In this document: piece after piece, positions 6,773 to 15,634 of the stretch | Layout: the number at the start of each line of letters is the position of its first letter | How positions within the stretch are numbered: the first letter of the stretch is position 1 | Program-made: the position numbers and the translations under genes | NCBI RefSeq assembly: GCF_001651875.1 | Contig: NZ_LNQB01000064.1 | Coordinates: 43,726-107,725 of the forward strand | Direction: 5' to 3' | Length of the DNA stretch: 64,000 nucleotides | Source of the DNA: Sinorhizobium saheli | GTDB taxonomy: Bacteria > Pseudomonadota > Alphaproteobacteria > Rhizobiales > Rhizobiaceae | The notes under the pieces: model-generated | The model's input: the letters and a program-made list of their open reading frames with translations, nothing else | The model's database searches: none | What the model was told of the DNA's origin: nothing

Positions 6773-8422
6773 TCAGACCTCCCCGGCGGCGCCGCGTCCG
6801 GCGGCGCGGCCGGAGAAGATGCAGCCGCCGAGGAAGGTTCCTTCGAGCGCGTTGTAGCCGTGCATGCCGCCCCCGCCGAAGCCGGCGACCTCGCCCGCGG
6901 CGTAGAGGCCCGGCACCGGTTCGCCGGAAAGCTCCAGCACCTGGCCGGAGAGATTGGTCTGCAGCCCTCCGAGCGTCTTGCGCGTGAGAATATGCAGGCG
7001 CACCGCGATCAAGGGGCCGGCCTTCGGATCGAGGAGGCGATGCGGTCTCGCGGTCCGCAGCAGCCGGTCGCCGCGATAGGCGCGCGCACCGCGAATGGCC
7101 GTGACTTGAGCGTCCTTGGAGAAGGGGTTGTCGATCTCGCGGTCGCGCGCCTCGATCTGCTCCTTGAGGTGCCGGGCCGAAAGCCGGTTCTCGCCCGTCA
7201 GCCTGTTCATCCCCTCGACGAGCTCTTCCAGCCGGTCGCGGACGACGAAATCCTCGCCCTTCTCGATGAAGGCCTGGACCGGGCCCGGCGGATTTTTTCC
7301 GAGCCGCCTCAGGAGAAGCGCGATGCTCTTGCCGGTGAGATCCGGGTTCTGTTCCGACCCCGACAGCGCGAACTCCTTCTTGGCGATCGCGCGCGTCAGG
7401 ATGAACCAGCTGTAGTCGTGGCCGCTGCGGCGGATCGCCTCGAGCGTCGCAAGCGTATCGAAACCCGGCATCGCCGGCACCGGGAAACGGTTGCCGTCGG
7501 CATCGCACCAGAAGGACGAGGGACCAGGCAGAATGCGAATGCCGTGATCCGGCCAGATCGGGTCGAAATTCTTCAGGCCCTCGGTGTAATGCCACATGCG
7601 ATCGGCATTGATGACGGAACCGCGCGCCCTGCTCGCGATCTCGAGCATCCGGCCGTCGACATGATGCGGCACGCCGCTGAGCATCGCGGCCGGCGGCTGG
7701 CCGAGGCGCTTGCGCGGCCAGTTGCGGCGCACAAGTTCGTGACTGCCGCCGATGCCGCCGGAACTGACGATGACCGCGCCGGCCGAAATCTCGAAATCGC
7801 CGACCACGTCGCGTGAGCTCTGCTCGCCGCGCAGGACCGGGTCGGTCTTGAGGATTGCCCCGCGCGCGCCGGTCACGGCACCGTCGGTGGTCACGAGCTC
7901 ATCGACCCGATGGCGGAAGCGGAAGCGAACGAGGCCGCGGCTTTCCGCTTGCCGCGCCAGCCGGACGAAGGGTTCGAGCACCGCGGGACCGGTGCCCCAG
8001 GTGACGTGGAAGCGGGGAACGGAGTTGCCATGGCCATGGGCGAGCCCGCCGCCGCGCTCCGCCCAGCCGACGACCGGAAACCAGCGCAGGCCCAGCGAAT
8101 GCAGCCAGCGCCGCTTCTCGCCCGCCGCGAAGTCGAGATAGGCCTCGGCCCAAAGCCGCGGCCAATGGTCTTCCGGCCGGTCGAATTGCGACGCCCCCAT
8201 CCAGTCCTGCCACGCCAGGTCCCGGCTGTCGCGGATGCCCATGCGCCGCTGCTCGGGACTGTCGACGAAGAAGAGGCCGCCGAGCGACCAGAAGGCCTGG
8301 CCGCCGAGGCATTGCTCCCCCTCCTGATCGACAAGGATCACCTTGCGCCCAAGCGCGGCCGCCTCGGATGCCGCCACGAGCCCGGCCAGGCCCGCACCGA
8401 TGACCAGCACATCGCAATCCAT
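6773..8422 (-). CDS. FAD-dependent dehydrogenase (ketosteroid dehydrogenase / fumarate reductase fold)
   Basis: This 549-residue flavoprotein has an N-terminal dinucleotide fold DVLVIGAGLAGLVAASEAA and the acidic ribose-binding end VILVDQE. A long substrate domain follows, then the C-terminal FAD motif GLYAAGEVAGFGGGGMHGYN, with the last part (LEGTFLGGCIFSGRAAG) closing the fold. This is the arrangement of putative FAD-binding dehydrogenases related to 3-ketosteroid delta-1-dehydrogenase and the fumarate reductase flavoprotein. The substrate is unknown. The start at 8422 is the methionine right before the FAD fold and has a G-rich stretch upstream; an extension to 8470 looks non-coding. It is a single gene, convergent with the receptor gene. 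Confidence 0.85.
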   Translation of the reverse strand: MDCDVLVIGAGLAGLVAASEAAALGRKVILVDQEGEQCLGGQAFWSLGGLFFVDSPEQRRMGIRDSRDLAWQDWMGASQFDRPEDHWPRLWAEAYLDFAAGEKRRWLHSLGLRWFPVVGWAERGGGLAHGHGNSVPRFHVTWGTGPAVLEPFVRLARQAESRGLVRFRFRHRVDELVTTDGAVTGARGAILKTDPVLRGEQSSRDVVGDFEISAGAVIVSSGGIGGSHELVRRNWPRKRLGQPPAAMLSGVPHHVDGRMLEIASRARGSVINADRMWHYTEGLKNFDPIWPDHGIRILPGPSSFWCDADGNRFPVPAMPGFDTLATLEAIRRSGHDYSWFILTRAIAKKEFALSGSEQNPDLTGKSIALLLRRLGKNPPGPVQAFIEKGEDFVVRDRLEELVEGMNRLTGENRLSARHLKEQIEARDREIDNPFSKDAQVTAIRGARAYRGDRLLRTARPHRLLDPKAGPLIAVRLHILTRKTLGGLQTNLSGQVLELSGEPVPGLYAAGEVAGFGGGGMHGYNALEGTFLGGCIFSGRAAGRGAAGEV

Positions 8423-8571
8423 GAAAAGCGCCCCCCCCCTCGTGTCTCCCCGACCGCAACTGTTACGCATACGTCAAGGTCAACTCAAGGGCGGGGGGGG
8501 GCTCGCGGCCCGTAAGGCGGCAGTTCATGCGCCGCGCTTCAATCCGCTGCACAGTTTTCGGCGAGATGCCT

Positions 8572-9603
8572 TTATTTCTCGGTGAGCTTGAGCTCGATGC
8601 GGCGGTTCTGCGCGCGCGCCTCCGGGCTGTCTCCGGGCGCGATCGGCTGATATTCGCCGAAGCCGGCGGCGACTAGGCGGTCGGCGGGAACGCCCTTCGA
8701 GATCAGGAACTTGACGACCGAGGTCGCGCGGGCCGACGAGAGCTCCCAGTTATCGGCGAACCGGCCAATACGGGAGAACTGCACATTGTCCGTGTGACCG
8801 TCGACACGCAGCACCCAGTTGATCTCCGCCGGGATTTCCTTCGCGAGGTCGAGAAGCGCCGTGGCGAGCTTCGCCATTTCCGCCTGGCCCTCCGGGTTCA
8901 GGTCGCTGCTGCCCGAGGGGAAGAGGACTTCCGACTGGAAGACGAAGCGGTCGCCGACGATGCGGATATTTTCCCGATCGGAGAGGATTTCCCGCAGCCG
9001 CCCGAAGAAATCCGAACGATAGCGGTTAAGCTCCTGGACGCGTTGCGCCAGCGCCACGTTCAGCCGGCGGCCGAGGTCGGCGATCTTGGCCTGCGAGGCC
9101 TGGTCCTTCGCCTCGGAGGCCTGCAGCGCTCCTTCGATGGCGGCGATCTGGCTGCGCAGCGCCGCGATCTGCTGGTTCAGGAGCTCGATCTGGCTCATGG
9201 CGCGGGCGCTGACCTGCCGTTCGCTCTCCAGCTCCGAGCCGAGCCGGCCGATCCTCTCGCTGGCGGCCTCCTCGCTGCCGGCGCCCTTCTCGAGCAGTGC
9301 CTGCAGCCGCGACCGCTCGCCCTCCGACTGGGCGAGCGAGGCCTGCAGGTTGGCGAGCGAATCCTCGAGATCCTGCTTGCCGCTCTTTTCGAGCGCCAGG
9401 AGCTGGGTGAGTTCGTTGATCTGGCTGTTCAGCCGGTTCAAAACCTCGTCCTTGCCGCTGATCTCGCGTCCGAGCAGGAACTGCGCCGTGACGAAGACGC
9501 TGAGCAGGAACATGATCGCCATGAGCAGGGTCGAGAGCGCGTCGACGAAGCCCGGCCAGTAGTTGATCGTCCGCGGTTCGCGGCCTCTTCGGGCGAGCGC
9601 CAT
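8572..9603 (-). CDS. MotB/OmpA-like peptidoglycan-binding stator protein
   Basis: This 343-residue protein has a short cytoplasmic N-terminus, one transmembrane helix (about 18-43) with a buried aspartate at residue 21 in the place of the MotB proton-carrying Asp, and a long periplasmic coiled coil (about 50-200, rich in heptad Leu/Ala/Glu). It ends in an OmpA-like peptidoglycan-binding domain (VDGHTDNVQF, then NWELSSARA and ENRRIELKL-like end). It follows the MotA/TolQ-like gene by 3 bases in the same operon. Together they should form a proton-driven inner-membrane motor anchored to the cell wall. No flagellar genes are near and the coiled coil is much longer than in MotB, so I infer an envelope role rather than motility. 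Confidence 0.82.
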   Translation of the reverse strand: MALARRGREPRTINYWPGFVDALSTLLMAIMFLLSVFVTAQFLLGREISGKDEVLNRLNSQINELTQLLALEKSGKQDLEDSLANLQASLAQSEGERSRLQALLEKGAGSEEAASERIGRLGSELESERQVSARAMSQIELLNQQIAALRSQIAAIEGALQASEAKDQASQAKIADLGRRLNVALAQRVQELNRYRSDFFGRLREILSDRENIRIVGDRFVFQSEVLFPSGSSDLNPEGQAEMAKLATALLDLAKEIPAEINWVLRVDGHTDNVQFSRIGRFADNWELSSARATSVVKFLISKGVPADRLVAAGFGEYQPIAPGDSPEARAQNRRIELKLTEK

Positions 9604-9606
9604 GGA

Positions 9607-10710
9607 TCAGTCACCCCCGCTCTCTTCGACGCGGCTGAGCTTTGCCTGCGTGATCGCCTTGTCGGGCTGGACGCTGATGCGGTCCGCCTGCCCGATGCGC
9701 GCGGTCAGGCGGTCGAGCGTCTTGCGCATCGACTTCGCCTCCTCCTGCTGCGCCTCGATCCAGTCGCGCAGCATCTGCTGCTCGCCGCGCATGTTCTTGA
9801 CGAGGCCCTGGATGCCCTCGGCGAGGCTCGCCATGGCCGCGGTCGTGCGCTGGTTTGCGCCGCCGTCATGTGCAAGCCGCGCGAGCTGGTCGGTGAGCCG
9901 CCGCAACTCCTCCGCCGGCGCGCCGTCGACCGTTTCGATCGACGGCGAAAGACCGGAGCCGACATCGGTCACCGACGAGAGCCAGTTCTCGAGCTCGGTA
10001 TAGAAACGGTTCTGGGCGCGACCGGCCTGGAGATCGAGGAAGCCGAGGATCAGCGATCCGGAAAGGCCGAACAGCGACGCGGAGAAGGCCGTACCCATGC
10101 CGGTCAGCGGCGCCGAGAGGCCGCCCTTCAAGGAGGCCAGCAGATCCTCCGTGCTGCCGCTTCCGGCGTCGAGCGACTGGATGACGGTGTTGATCGAGCC
10201 GATCGTGCCGAGCAGGCCCCAGAAGGTGCCGAGCAGGCCGAGGAAGACGAGGAGCCCTGCGAGGTAGCGGGTGATGTCGCGCTGCTCGTCGAGGCGCGTG
10301 GCGATCGAATCGAGGATGGAGCGGAGCGCGGTCGTCGAGATCGTCGTGTGGCGGCCGCCGATCAGCGCCCGCATCGGCGCGAGCAGCACCGGATCGCGCC
10401 CGACCTTGTCGGCGCTGCCGGCGGCACGGAACGAGTTGAACCAGCGGACCTCGGGCCTCAGGCTGAGGACGTGGTTGAACGCGAGCAGGATGCCGATCAG
10501 CAGCACGCCAAGGATCAGCCCGTTGAGACCGGGATTGCCGGCAAAGGCCTCGCGTGCCTGCCGGAAGAGGATCGCAGCGACGAAACCGACGATGATCAGG
10601 AAGAGCACCATCGTCCAGAAATAGGGCATTGGGCTCGAAAGCTTGTGAGGATTGTAGTTCTCCTCAGCACCTTCGTGATCCCGCCACCCGGACAGATTCA
10701 GTTTCGCCAT
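9607..10710 (-). CDS. MotA/TolQ/ExbB-like proton channel protein
   Basis: This 367-residue membrane protein has two N-terminal helices (about 29-50 and 62-82) and then a MotA/TolQ/ExbB domain with helices near 147-170 and 200-235. The latter holds the family-like sequence LLGTFWGLLGTIGSINTVI and a Gly/Ser-rich stretch with TGMGTAFSASLFGLSGSL. The C-terminal 110 residues are a predicted cytoplasmic coiled coil. It is the partner of the OmpA-like stator gene 3 bases downstream. The Zorya defence genes zorA/zorB share this fold, but no zorC, zorD or zorE-like gene is adjacent, so I treat it as a chromosomal envelope system. Confidence 0.8.
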   Translation of the reverse strand: MAKLNLSGWRDHEGAEENYNPHKLSSPMPYFWTMVLFLIIVGFVAAILFRQAREAFAGNPGLNGLILGVLLIGILLAFNHVLSLRPEVRWFNSFRAAGSADKVGRDPVLLAPMRALIGGRHTTISTTALRSILDSIATRLDEQRDITRYLAGLLVFLGLLGTFWGLLGTIGSINTVIQSLDAGSGSTEDLLASLKGGLSAPLTGMGTAFSASLFGLSGSLILGFLDLQAGRAQNRFYTELENWLSSVTDVGSGLSPSIETVDGAPAEELRRLTDQLARLAHDGGANQRTTAAMASLAEGIQGLVKNMRGEQQMLRDWIEAQQEEAKSMRKTLDRLTARIGQADRISVQPDKAITQAKLSRVEESGGD

Positions 10711-11041
10711 TGCTTTGCCAGTCTCCCGGTTTTGCGGCCGTTCCGCGCCTGCTCGGGCGAGTCGAGACGGGCGGCCGCAACGCTCTGAATTGCCCCATCA
10801 TTCTTGAATCGACGGCGATTGGCGGAATGATGCCGCGATTGGCCGGAAAGCCATCACATTGGCCCGGAGCCTAGTGGAAGTTTGCGCCAAATTGAAGGGA
10901 AAACAAAAGCCTCCGCGCACATAGGGCGCCGAGCGCGGGCATGGCGCGTCCGGTGACGCGGGCATCTGCTCGCCTGAAACACGAGAGGCGCCAGGCGGAG
11001 ACCGCCGGGCGCCCCTCTCGCCGTCGAGCATGTTCGCTGGA
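10711..11041. other. Intergenic region upstream of the proton-channel gene
   Basis: These 331 bases should contain the promoter of the channel/stator operon, though I see no clear -35/-10 pair. A hairpin at 10982-11021 (CGAGAGG paired with CCTCTCG, with an inner GGCGG/CCGCC) lies just after the inositol-phosphatase stop on the minus strand and may mark its mRNA end, but it lacks a T run. Confidence 0.4.
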
Positions 11042-11842
11042 TCAGCGCGCCGGAACCGGCCGGTGGATGACCTCGACGAGCGCCTTGGCCATATATTCGT
11101 TGCCGCAGACGACCGAGCCGTCTTCGAGCGGCTTGCTGCCGCCATCGGCGTCCATCACCCAGCCGCCGGCCTCGCGGATGAGGAGAATGCCGGCGGCGAT
11201 ATCCCAGGCGGACAGGTCACGCTCCCAGAAACCGTCGAAGCGCCCGGCGGCGACATAGGCAAGGTCGAGCGCGGCCGCGCCGAAGCGGCGGATGCCGGCG
11301 GTCTCGCCCATGACGTGGCGCAGCTCGATCAGGTATTTGCCGTGGTTGCCGCGGCCGAGGTGCGGCGTGCCGGTGGCGATGACGGCATCGGAGAGCGCCC
11401 TGCGTGCGCCGACCCGGAGGCGGCGATCGTTCAGGAAGGCGCCGCCGCCGCGCTCGGCGGTGTAGAGCTCGTCCGTCGCCGGATTGAAGACGACCCCGCC
11501 GACGATTTCGCCCTGGCGCTCCAGTGCGATCGAGACGGCGAAATGCGGAATGCCGTGCAGGAAATTGGTCGTGCCGTCGAGCGGATCGACGATCCAGCGA
11601 TGGGCGCCGTCGGTTCCCTTGATCTCCTCGCCCTCCTCGCCGAGAAAACCATAGGTGGGACGGGCCTTCAGGAGTTCCTCGCGGATGATGCGCTCGGCCT
11701 TGCGGTCCGCCTGGGAGACATAGTCGCCCGGCCCCTTCAGCGAGACCTGCAGGTTCTGGACTTCGCCGAAATCGCGCGCCAGCGATTTGCCGGCCTTGAA
11801 GGCGGCCTGGACCATGACATTGAGAAGGGCAGAACGGGCCAT
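11042..11842 (-). CDS. suhB: Inositol monophosphatase family protein (SuhB-like)
   Basis: This 266-residue Mg-dependent sugar phosphatase shows the two metal-binding motifs of the family: GEEGEE near residue 70 and WIVDPLDGTTNFLHG near residue 85. The C-terminal motif WDIAAGILLIREAGG follows. It hydrolyses myo-inositol-1-phosphate or related sugar phosphates in the cytosol. The start at 11842 (MARSALLNVM) has AAGGA 10 bases upstream; the open frame runs 40 residues further but that part is unlike the family. It is a single gene. A second, more distant member (HisN) is at 58.5 kb. Confidence 0.9.
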   Translation of the reverse strand: MARSALLNVMVQAAFKAGKSLARDFGEVQNLQVSLKGPGDYVSQADRKAERIIREELLKARPTYGFLGEEGEEIKGTDGAHRWIVDPLDGTTNFLHGIPHFAVSIALERQGEIVGGVVFNPATDELYTAERGGGAFLNDRRLRVGARRALSDAVIATGTPHLGRGNHGKYLIELRHVMGETAGIRRFGAAALDLAYVAAGRFDGFWERDLSAWDIAAGILLIREAGGWVMDADGGSKPLEDGSVVCGNEYMAKALVEVIHRPVPAR

Positions 11843-12182
11843 GTGGGCAATCCTTTCGCGAAGACCGGCCGAGCCACTCTCGACCGGGCATGGAACCTGT
11901 CTGACGGTCGATGCGCCGGCGACCGCGCCATGCGCCAGCCGGATCTGCGGAACCGTCGTCAAAAAACCGAGTGAAACGTCACTCCGCCCGCGGCGGCGAT
12001 CGATCGGAAGGCCGCGGACAAAACCGCGGTTTCAAGACCATAAAAACCCCGGCAGTTCAAGCGAGGAAATCCGAATTATGGCATTGCACCTTTCAGGACC
12101 AGGAATTGTCTGTTCGGCCTCCTTGCCGCGATTGGCGTGGTGGCGAGGTGCGGCGCGCATGTGCATGCCAAAGGGAGGGTAC
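11843..12182. other. Intergenic region, possible gene remnant
   Basis: These 340 bases contain no complete gene. The part near 11950-12060 is GC-rich like the host genome. From about 12100 one plus-strand frame reads a hydrophobic stretch (CLFGLLAAIGVVARCGAHVH) without a proper start and runs into the end of the next gene, which looks like a decayed N-terminus. The boundary coincides with the drop in GC of the following gene, suggesting an insertion junction. Confidence 0.3.
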
Positions 12183-12854
12183 TCAACGTTGCGGATGGCT
12201 GCTGCTCGGCTTCGTCACATAGCGGATGAGGCGTTTCTCAAAAAATTGAAGATAATCAAATGTAAAACTATCTTCTTCCGGCGTATTTTTCCGGACTTCT
12301 TCAACCGATTCGCCATCGCGCAGCCTTCGAGCAATAGATAATGCTCTCACTCCGCGCTTCAGCTCCGGCTCTCTCCAAAACTCCGATTCTGTTGCTCCCT
12401 CCCCCTTCTCCACCAGCAGGGAAAAAGTGCCAAATCTGTCATCGGTTGTGAAGACAGCCCAATTGATTGTTGCTGCTCTAACGTTGATATCTAAATCGAA
12501 GAACCCGTGTGCCAGCGCCTGGGCAATTCTATCATCATAGAGACCTGAAGCCGTTATGTAGCCCACGAGAGTCCTCCGGCAATAAGAGTGAGGATCACTG
12601 GCAAGCTTTACCGCGGTATCTATTATGCCCTCGCCCGGGGGAAGCGCTTCTCCGAGGTAGTAGGCACCCCGAAGCCGCTCCTCGCTTGTTTCCGAGTCCA
12701 GAAGACTTACGAGAAACTTCAAATCAATGCCTTGCCGCCACCTCTTGAACAAGCATTGCTCGGCCTCATAGATAAGACCGCCCTCACTACCCGCCTCATC
12801 TTTTATCATCTGAAGCAGATCGGCAGTGGGATGTGCAGCTATCTCGCCTGTCAT
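12183..12854 (-). CDS. HEAT-repeat-like hypothetical protein of accessory origin
   Basis: This 223-residue soluble protein is made of predicted helical pairs, with segments such as EERLRGAYYLGEALPP, DPHSYCRRTLVGYITASG and DINVRAATINWAVF that look like HEAT/Armadillo repeats. No catalytic motif or signal peptide is visible. Its base composition is clearly more AT-rich than the flanking genes and it uses rare codons such as ATA and TTA, which suggests horizontal gain. Short HEAT-type proteins of this size often act as immunity or binding proteins in accessory regions, but no partner toxin is next to it. The ribosome binding site is weak (ggtaag). Function unknown. Confidence 0.6.
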   Translation of the reverse strand: MTGEIAAHPTADLLQMIKDEAGSEGGLIYEAEQCLFKRWRQGIDLKFLVSLLDSETSEERLRGAYYLGEALPPGEGIIDTAVKLASDPHSYCRRTLVGYITASGLYDDRIAQALAHGFFDLDINVRAATINWAVFTTDDRFGTFSLLVEKGEGATESEFWREPELKRGVRALSIARRLRDGESVEEVRKNTPEEDSFTFDYLQFFEKRLIRYVTKPSSSHPQR

Positions 12855-12935
12855 TTTTCTTACCAGGTCATTTCTTTAGCTTTTGATTGCTTTAAACGTG
12901 TTGAGAGCGCGCGCCGGCCCGCTGTGACGGCCGGC

Positions 12936-14078
12936 TCAGGAGGAGCGGAACTTGTTCGCCGCCGCGAGCGCGGACTTCTGCTGCGTGTCGTTGAGGCCGA
13001 GATAGAAGTCTTCGAGCGCGTCGTCCTTGAGCCCCGCCCGGCGCGACAGAACGTACCATTTCGCCGCCTCAACCGGATCCGGGCGCGTGCCGATCGCATT
13101 GATATAGAGGTGCGACAGCCGGTTCTGCGCCACGACATTGCCGCCTTCCGCCGCCCGCTTCATCCAGGCGAACCCCGCCTCGAGATTGCGCTCGCCGGCG
13201 ATCCCCTCGATCAGCCAGATCGCCATGTCGAGCTGCGCCGTGTCGTAGCCGGCGCGCGCGGCTCTCACCAGCCATTCGCGCGCACGGGCGCGTTTGCTTT
13301 CCTCGATGCCGTCGACATTGAGGTAGATCTGCGAGAGTGCGTATTGCGCGTCGGCAATGCCCTGTTCGGCGGATTTTTCGTAATAGGGCATCGCCGCCTT
13401 CAGCCCCTTTTCCCCCGGCATGTCGGCAACCAGCGTCTGGCCGTAGTTGAACTGGGCCGAAGCGTTGCCGAGATCGGCGGCCTTCTTCATCAGCTCGTCG
13501 GCCTTCTTCCGGTCGCGTTTCGCATAGCGCCCTTCCATCAGGATCAGCGCATATTTGAACATGGCCGCCGGGTCGCCGTTCTGCGCTGCCTGGCCATACC
13601 AGAAAGCCGCCGCCTTGGCGTCGCGCGCGACACCGAGGCCCTGCTCGAGGATCGAGGCGACGAGCGTCTGCGCCGCCGGGTCGCCGAGTTGGGCACGCGG
13701 CAAGGCGAGATCCATCGCCGTCAGATAGTAGCCCCGCTGAAAGGCGCCGTAGGCTTCGTCGATCTTGCCGGTGAACGGCTTCTCGGGAGGCAGGGCCGGC
13801 AGCTCGGCGCCCATCCGGTCGATCACGTTGACGCCCTTCGACGGCGTGCTGCCGTCGCCGGTCTTCGGCTTTGCCGGCGCCGCGTCCGGCTTTCCCTTGT
13901 CCGCCCCCTCCGGCAGCGCTGCGCCGTTATGCGGCGTGATCCGCCCGCGCTTCGGAACGCTGCCCTCGTCGGCCGGGGCAGCGGATGCCGGCTCGGTGGC
14001 ACGCGCCGGCAAAGCGGCGAGGACAATCGCCACGGCAAGGGCTGCGGCCCGGCTGGATTTCAGGAAAAGGCGGCTCAT
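12936..14078 (-). CDS. Exported Sel1-repeat (TPR-like) protein
   Basis: This 380-residue protein has a signal peptide (about 1-28, ending ALPARA-TE), a Pro/Ala-rich linker to about residue 100, and then a series of Sel1-like repeats of about 36 residues: DPAAQTLVASILEQGLGV, DPAAMFKYALILMEG, NASAQFNYGQTLV, IADAQYALSQIYLN, YDTAQLDMAIWLIEG and NVVAQNRLSHLYINAIG. Such proteins are periplasmic scaffolds or regulators; relatives include ExoR of S. meliloti, but this is a different protein. It starts 9 bases after the stop of the ThiE-like gene, so the two form an operon. A GTG at 14084 is an alternative start. Confidence 0.85.
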   Translation of the reverse strand: MSRLFLKSSRAAALAVAIVLAALPARATEPASAAPADEGSVPKRGRITPHNGAALPEGADKGKPDAAPAKPKTGDGSTPSKGVNVIDRMGAELPALPPEKPFTGKIDEAYGAFQRGYYLTAMDLALPRAQLGDPAAQTLVASILEQGLGVARDAKAAAFWYGQAAQNGDPAAMFKYALILMEGRYAKRDRKKADELMKKAADLGNASAQFNYGQTLVADMPGEKGLKAAMPYYEKSAEQGIADAQYALSQIYLNVDGIEESKRARAREWLVRAARAGYDTAQLDMAIWLIEGIAGERNLEAGFAWMKRAAEGGNVVAQNRLSHLYINAIGTRPDPVEAAKWYVLSRRAGLKDDALEDFYLGLNDTQQKSALAAANKFRSS

Positions 14079-14087
14079 CGGCACGTC

Positions 14088-14741
14088 TTAATCTTCAAAC
14101 CGTGGCGCTTTTTCGTCAAGCAGGGCGTTGACGGCCGCGACCACTGACGGCGCCTGGCCCGGGTTGCCGAAGACCGCCAGGCGCAGGGCGACGAACTCGG
14201 CCCCGGATTCGGCGACCGCAAGCGCCGATTGCGGATCCGTGCCGCCCATGACGACGCACGGAATCTCGATCATCGATGCCCACCATTCGGCGAGCGCCAG
14301 GTTCTTCGGATGCGCGTCCGGCTTGATGTCGCCGTCGGTGCGGCCGAAGAACACGTAATCGGGCCTCAACTCCCCGATTTCCAGCGCATGGTGGCGGTCG
14401 GTGGCGTTGCCGCCGCCGACGATGAGTTTCGGCGCGTGCCTTTCGATCGCCTCGGCAAGGGCCTCCGCGCCGCCGGCGATATGCAGGCCGTCGGCCTTGG
14501 CCCGGCCGGCAACGCGCGTGTCTCCCTCGATGAGCGCCGCCGCACCCGCCCTCTGGATCACCGGCACCAGCGCTTCGGCATGCTTTTGGAAGTCGGCATC
14601 GCCGAGGCCGTATTGCGGCACGATGACGGAGGCGACGTCGCCGCCCTTCAGCGCCTCGCCGACGAGCTTCGCCCGTTCCCCTGCATCCGCCATGTCGGGT
14701 GCGACCAGCACGAGGCGGCAGCGGTTTTCTATGTTGCTCAT
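14088..14741 (-). CDS. Thiamine-phosphate synthase-like protein
   Basis: This 217-residue TIM-barrel protein has the overall pattern of the ThiE/TenI family (TMP synthase joins the thiazole and pyrimidine halves of thiamine): beta-strand VLVAPDM, then DTRVAGRAKADGLHIAG and PDYVFFGRTDGDIKP, and near the end IPCVVMGGTDPQSALAVAESGAEF. The usual GADGVHLGQ-type active-site segment is altered to ADGLHIAGG, and it is not beside other thi genes. It may be a divergent paralogue rather than the main ThiE. It is divergent from the TSUP permease gene and is the first gene of a two-gene operon with the Sel1 protein. Confidence 0.75.
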   Translation of the reverse strand: MSNIENRCRLVLVAPDMADAGERAKLVGEALKGGDVASVIVPQYGLGDADFQKHAEALVPVIQRAGAAALIEGDTRVAGRAKADGLHIAGGAEALAEAIERHAPKLIVGGGNATDRHHALEIGELRPDYVFFGRTDGDIKPDAHPKNLALAEWWASMIEIPCVVMGGTDPQSALAVAESGAEFVALRLAVFGNPGQAPSVVAAVNALLDEKAPRFED

Positions 14742-14840
14742 GTCATGATTCCTGGCGATGCGCTTCGCTGCCGAAACCGGCACTCGATTTCCTTCCGGAA
14801 AACCGATAGACGGAGATGACCAAAGGATCAACCGCCGCCA

Positions 14841-15620
14841 ATGCTTCCCGATCTCGACTTCTATCTTGTCGCCATCCCGGCAGTGCTGCTCGTTGGCCTC
14901 AGCAAGGGCGGCATGGGCGAGGCCCTGTCGCTGATGGGCGTCCCGCTCCTGTCCATGGCCGTCTCGCCGGTCCAGGCGGCGGCATTGCTTCTGCCGATCC
15001 TCATCGCCATGGACATCGTTTCCCTGACCATCTGGCGCAAGCACGGCGACCGCCAGACGCTCGCCATGCTGCTGCCCGGCGCCATCGCCGGCATCGCCAT
15101 CGGCTGGGCGACCTCGGCCTATGTGCCGCGCGACGCGCTTCGGCTGATCATCGGCCTGATCACGGTCGTCTTCGTGCTGCGCTATGCCTACACCGTCTGG
15201 CGGAGCTGCAACGGCGCACCGATCAGCCCGAAGCCGCAGCGCAGAGGCCCTGCCGCGCTCTGGGGCTCGTTCGCGGGCTACGGCAGCTTCGTCGCCCATG
15301 CCGGCGGCCCGCCCTTCCAGATCTATGCGCTGCCGCTGAAGCTCGAGCCGCGGGAATATACCGGGACGATCGTGCGCTTCTTCGCGATCCTCAATGCGGT
15401 GAAGCTCATCCCCTATTTCGCCCTCGGCCAGCTCGATCTCAGCAATCTCGCCACATCGGCGAGCCTGTTTCCGCTGGCGATGGTCGCAACCGCCTGCGGC
15501 GCCTGGATCGTGCGCAGGATGAAGCCGCAAGTCTTCTATCCCTTCATGTACACGATGGCCTTCATCGCCGGTTCAAAGCTCGTCTGGGAGGGCGCCGCAA
15601 GCCTCTTGTCGGCGAGCTGA
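14841..15620 (+). CDS. TSUP (TauE/SafE) family permease
   Basis: This 259-residue integral membrane protein has about eight hydrophobic helices and the TauE/SafE pattern: LVGLSKGGMGEALSLMGVPLLS at the start and GSFVAHAGGPPFQIYALPLKL in the middle, the two pseudo-symmetric halves. These permeases export or import sulfite, sulfoacetate or other organosulfur anions. The ligand is not clear here. No sulfonate metabolism genes are adjacent. It is divergent from the ThiE-like gene over 99 bases, which should hold both promoters. Confidence 0.88.
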   Translation: MLPDLDFYLVAIPAVLLVGLSKGGMGEALSLMGVPLLSMAVSPVQAAALLLPILIAMDIVSLTIWRKHGDRQTLAMLLPGAIAGIAIGWATSAYVPRDALRLIIGLITVVFVLRYAYTVWRSCNGAPISPKPQRRGPAALWGSFAGYGSFVAHAGGPPFQIYALPLKLEPREYTGTIVRFFAILNAVKLIPYFALGQLDLSNLATSASLFPLAMVATACGAWIVRRMKPQVFYPFMYTMAFIAGSKLVWEGAASLLSAS

Positions 15621-15634
15621 CGCGAGGGCGCGTC

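Noticed and set aside
8572..10710. Zorya-type defence system (ZorAB)
   Set aside because: The fold fits, but no zorC, zorD or zorE-like helicase or nuclease is adjacent, and both flanks are core metabolic genes.
8794..10788. 664-residue plus-strand frame
   Set aside because: It is a GC-driven shadow over the stator and channel genes on the minus strand, whose domains are clear.
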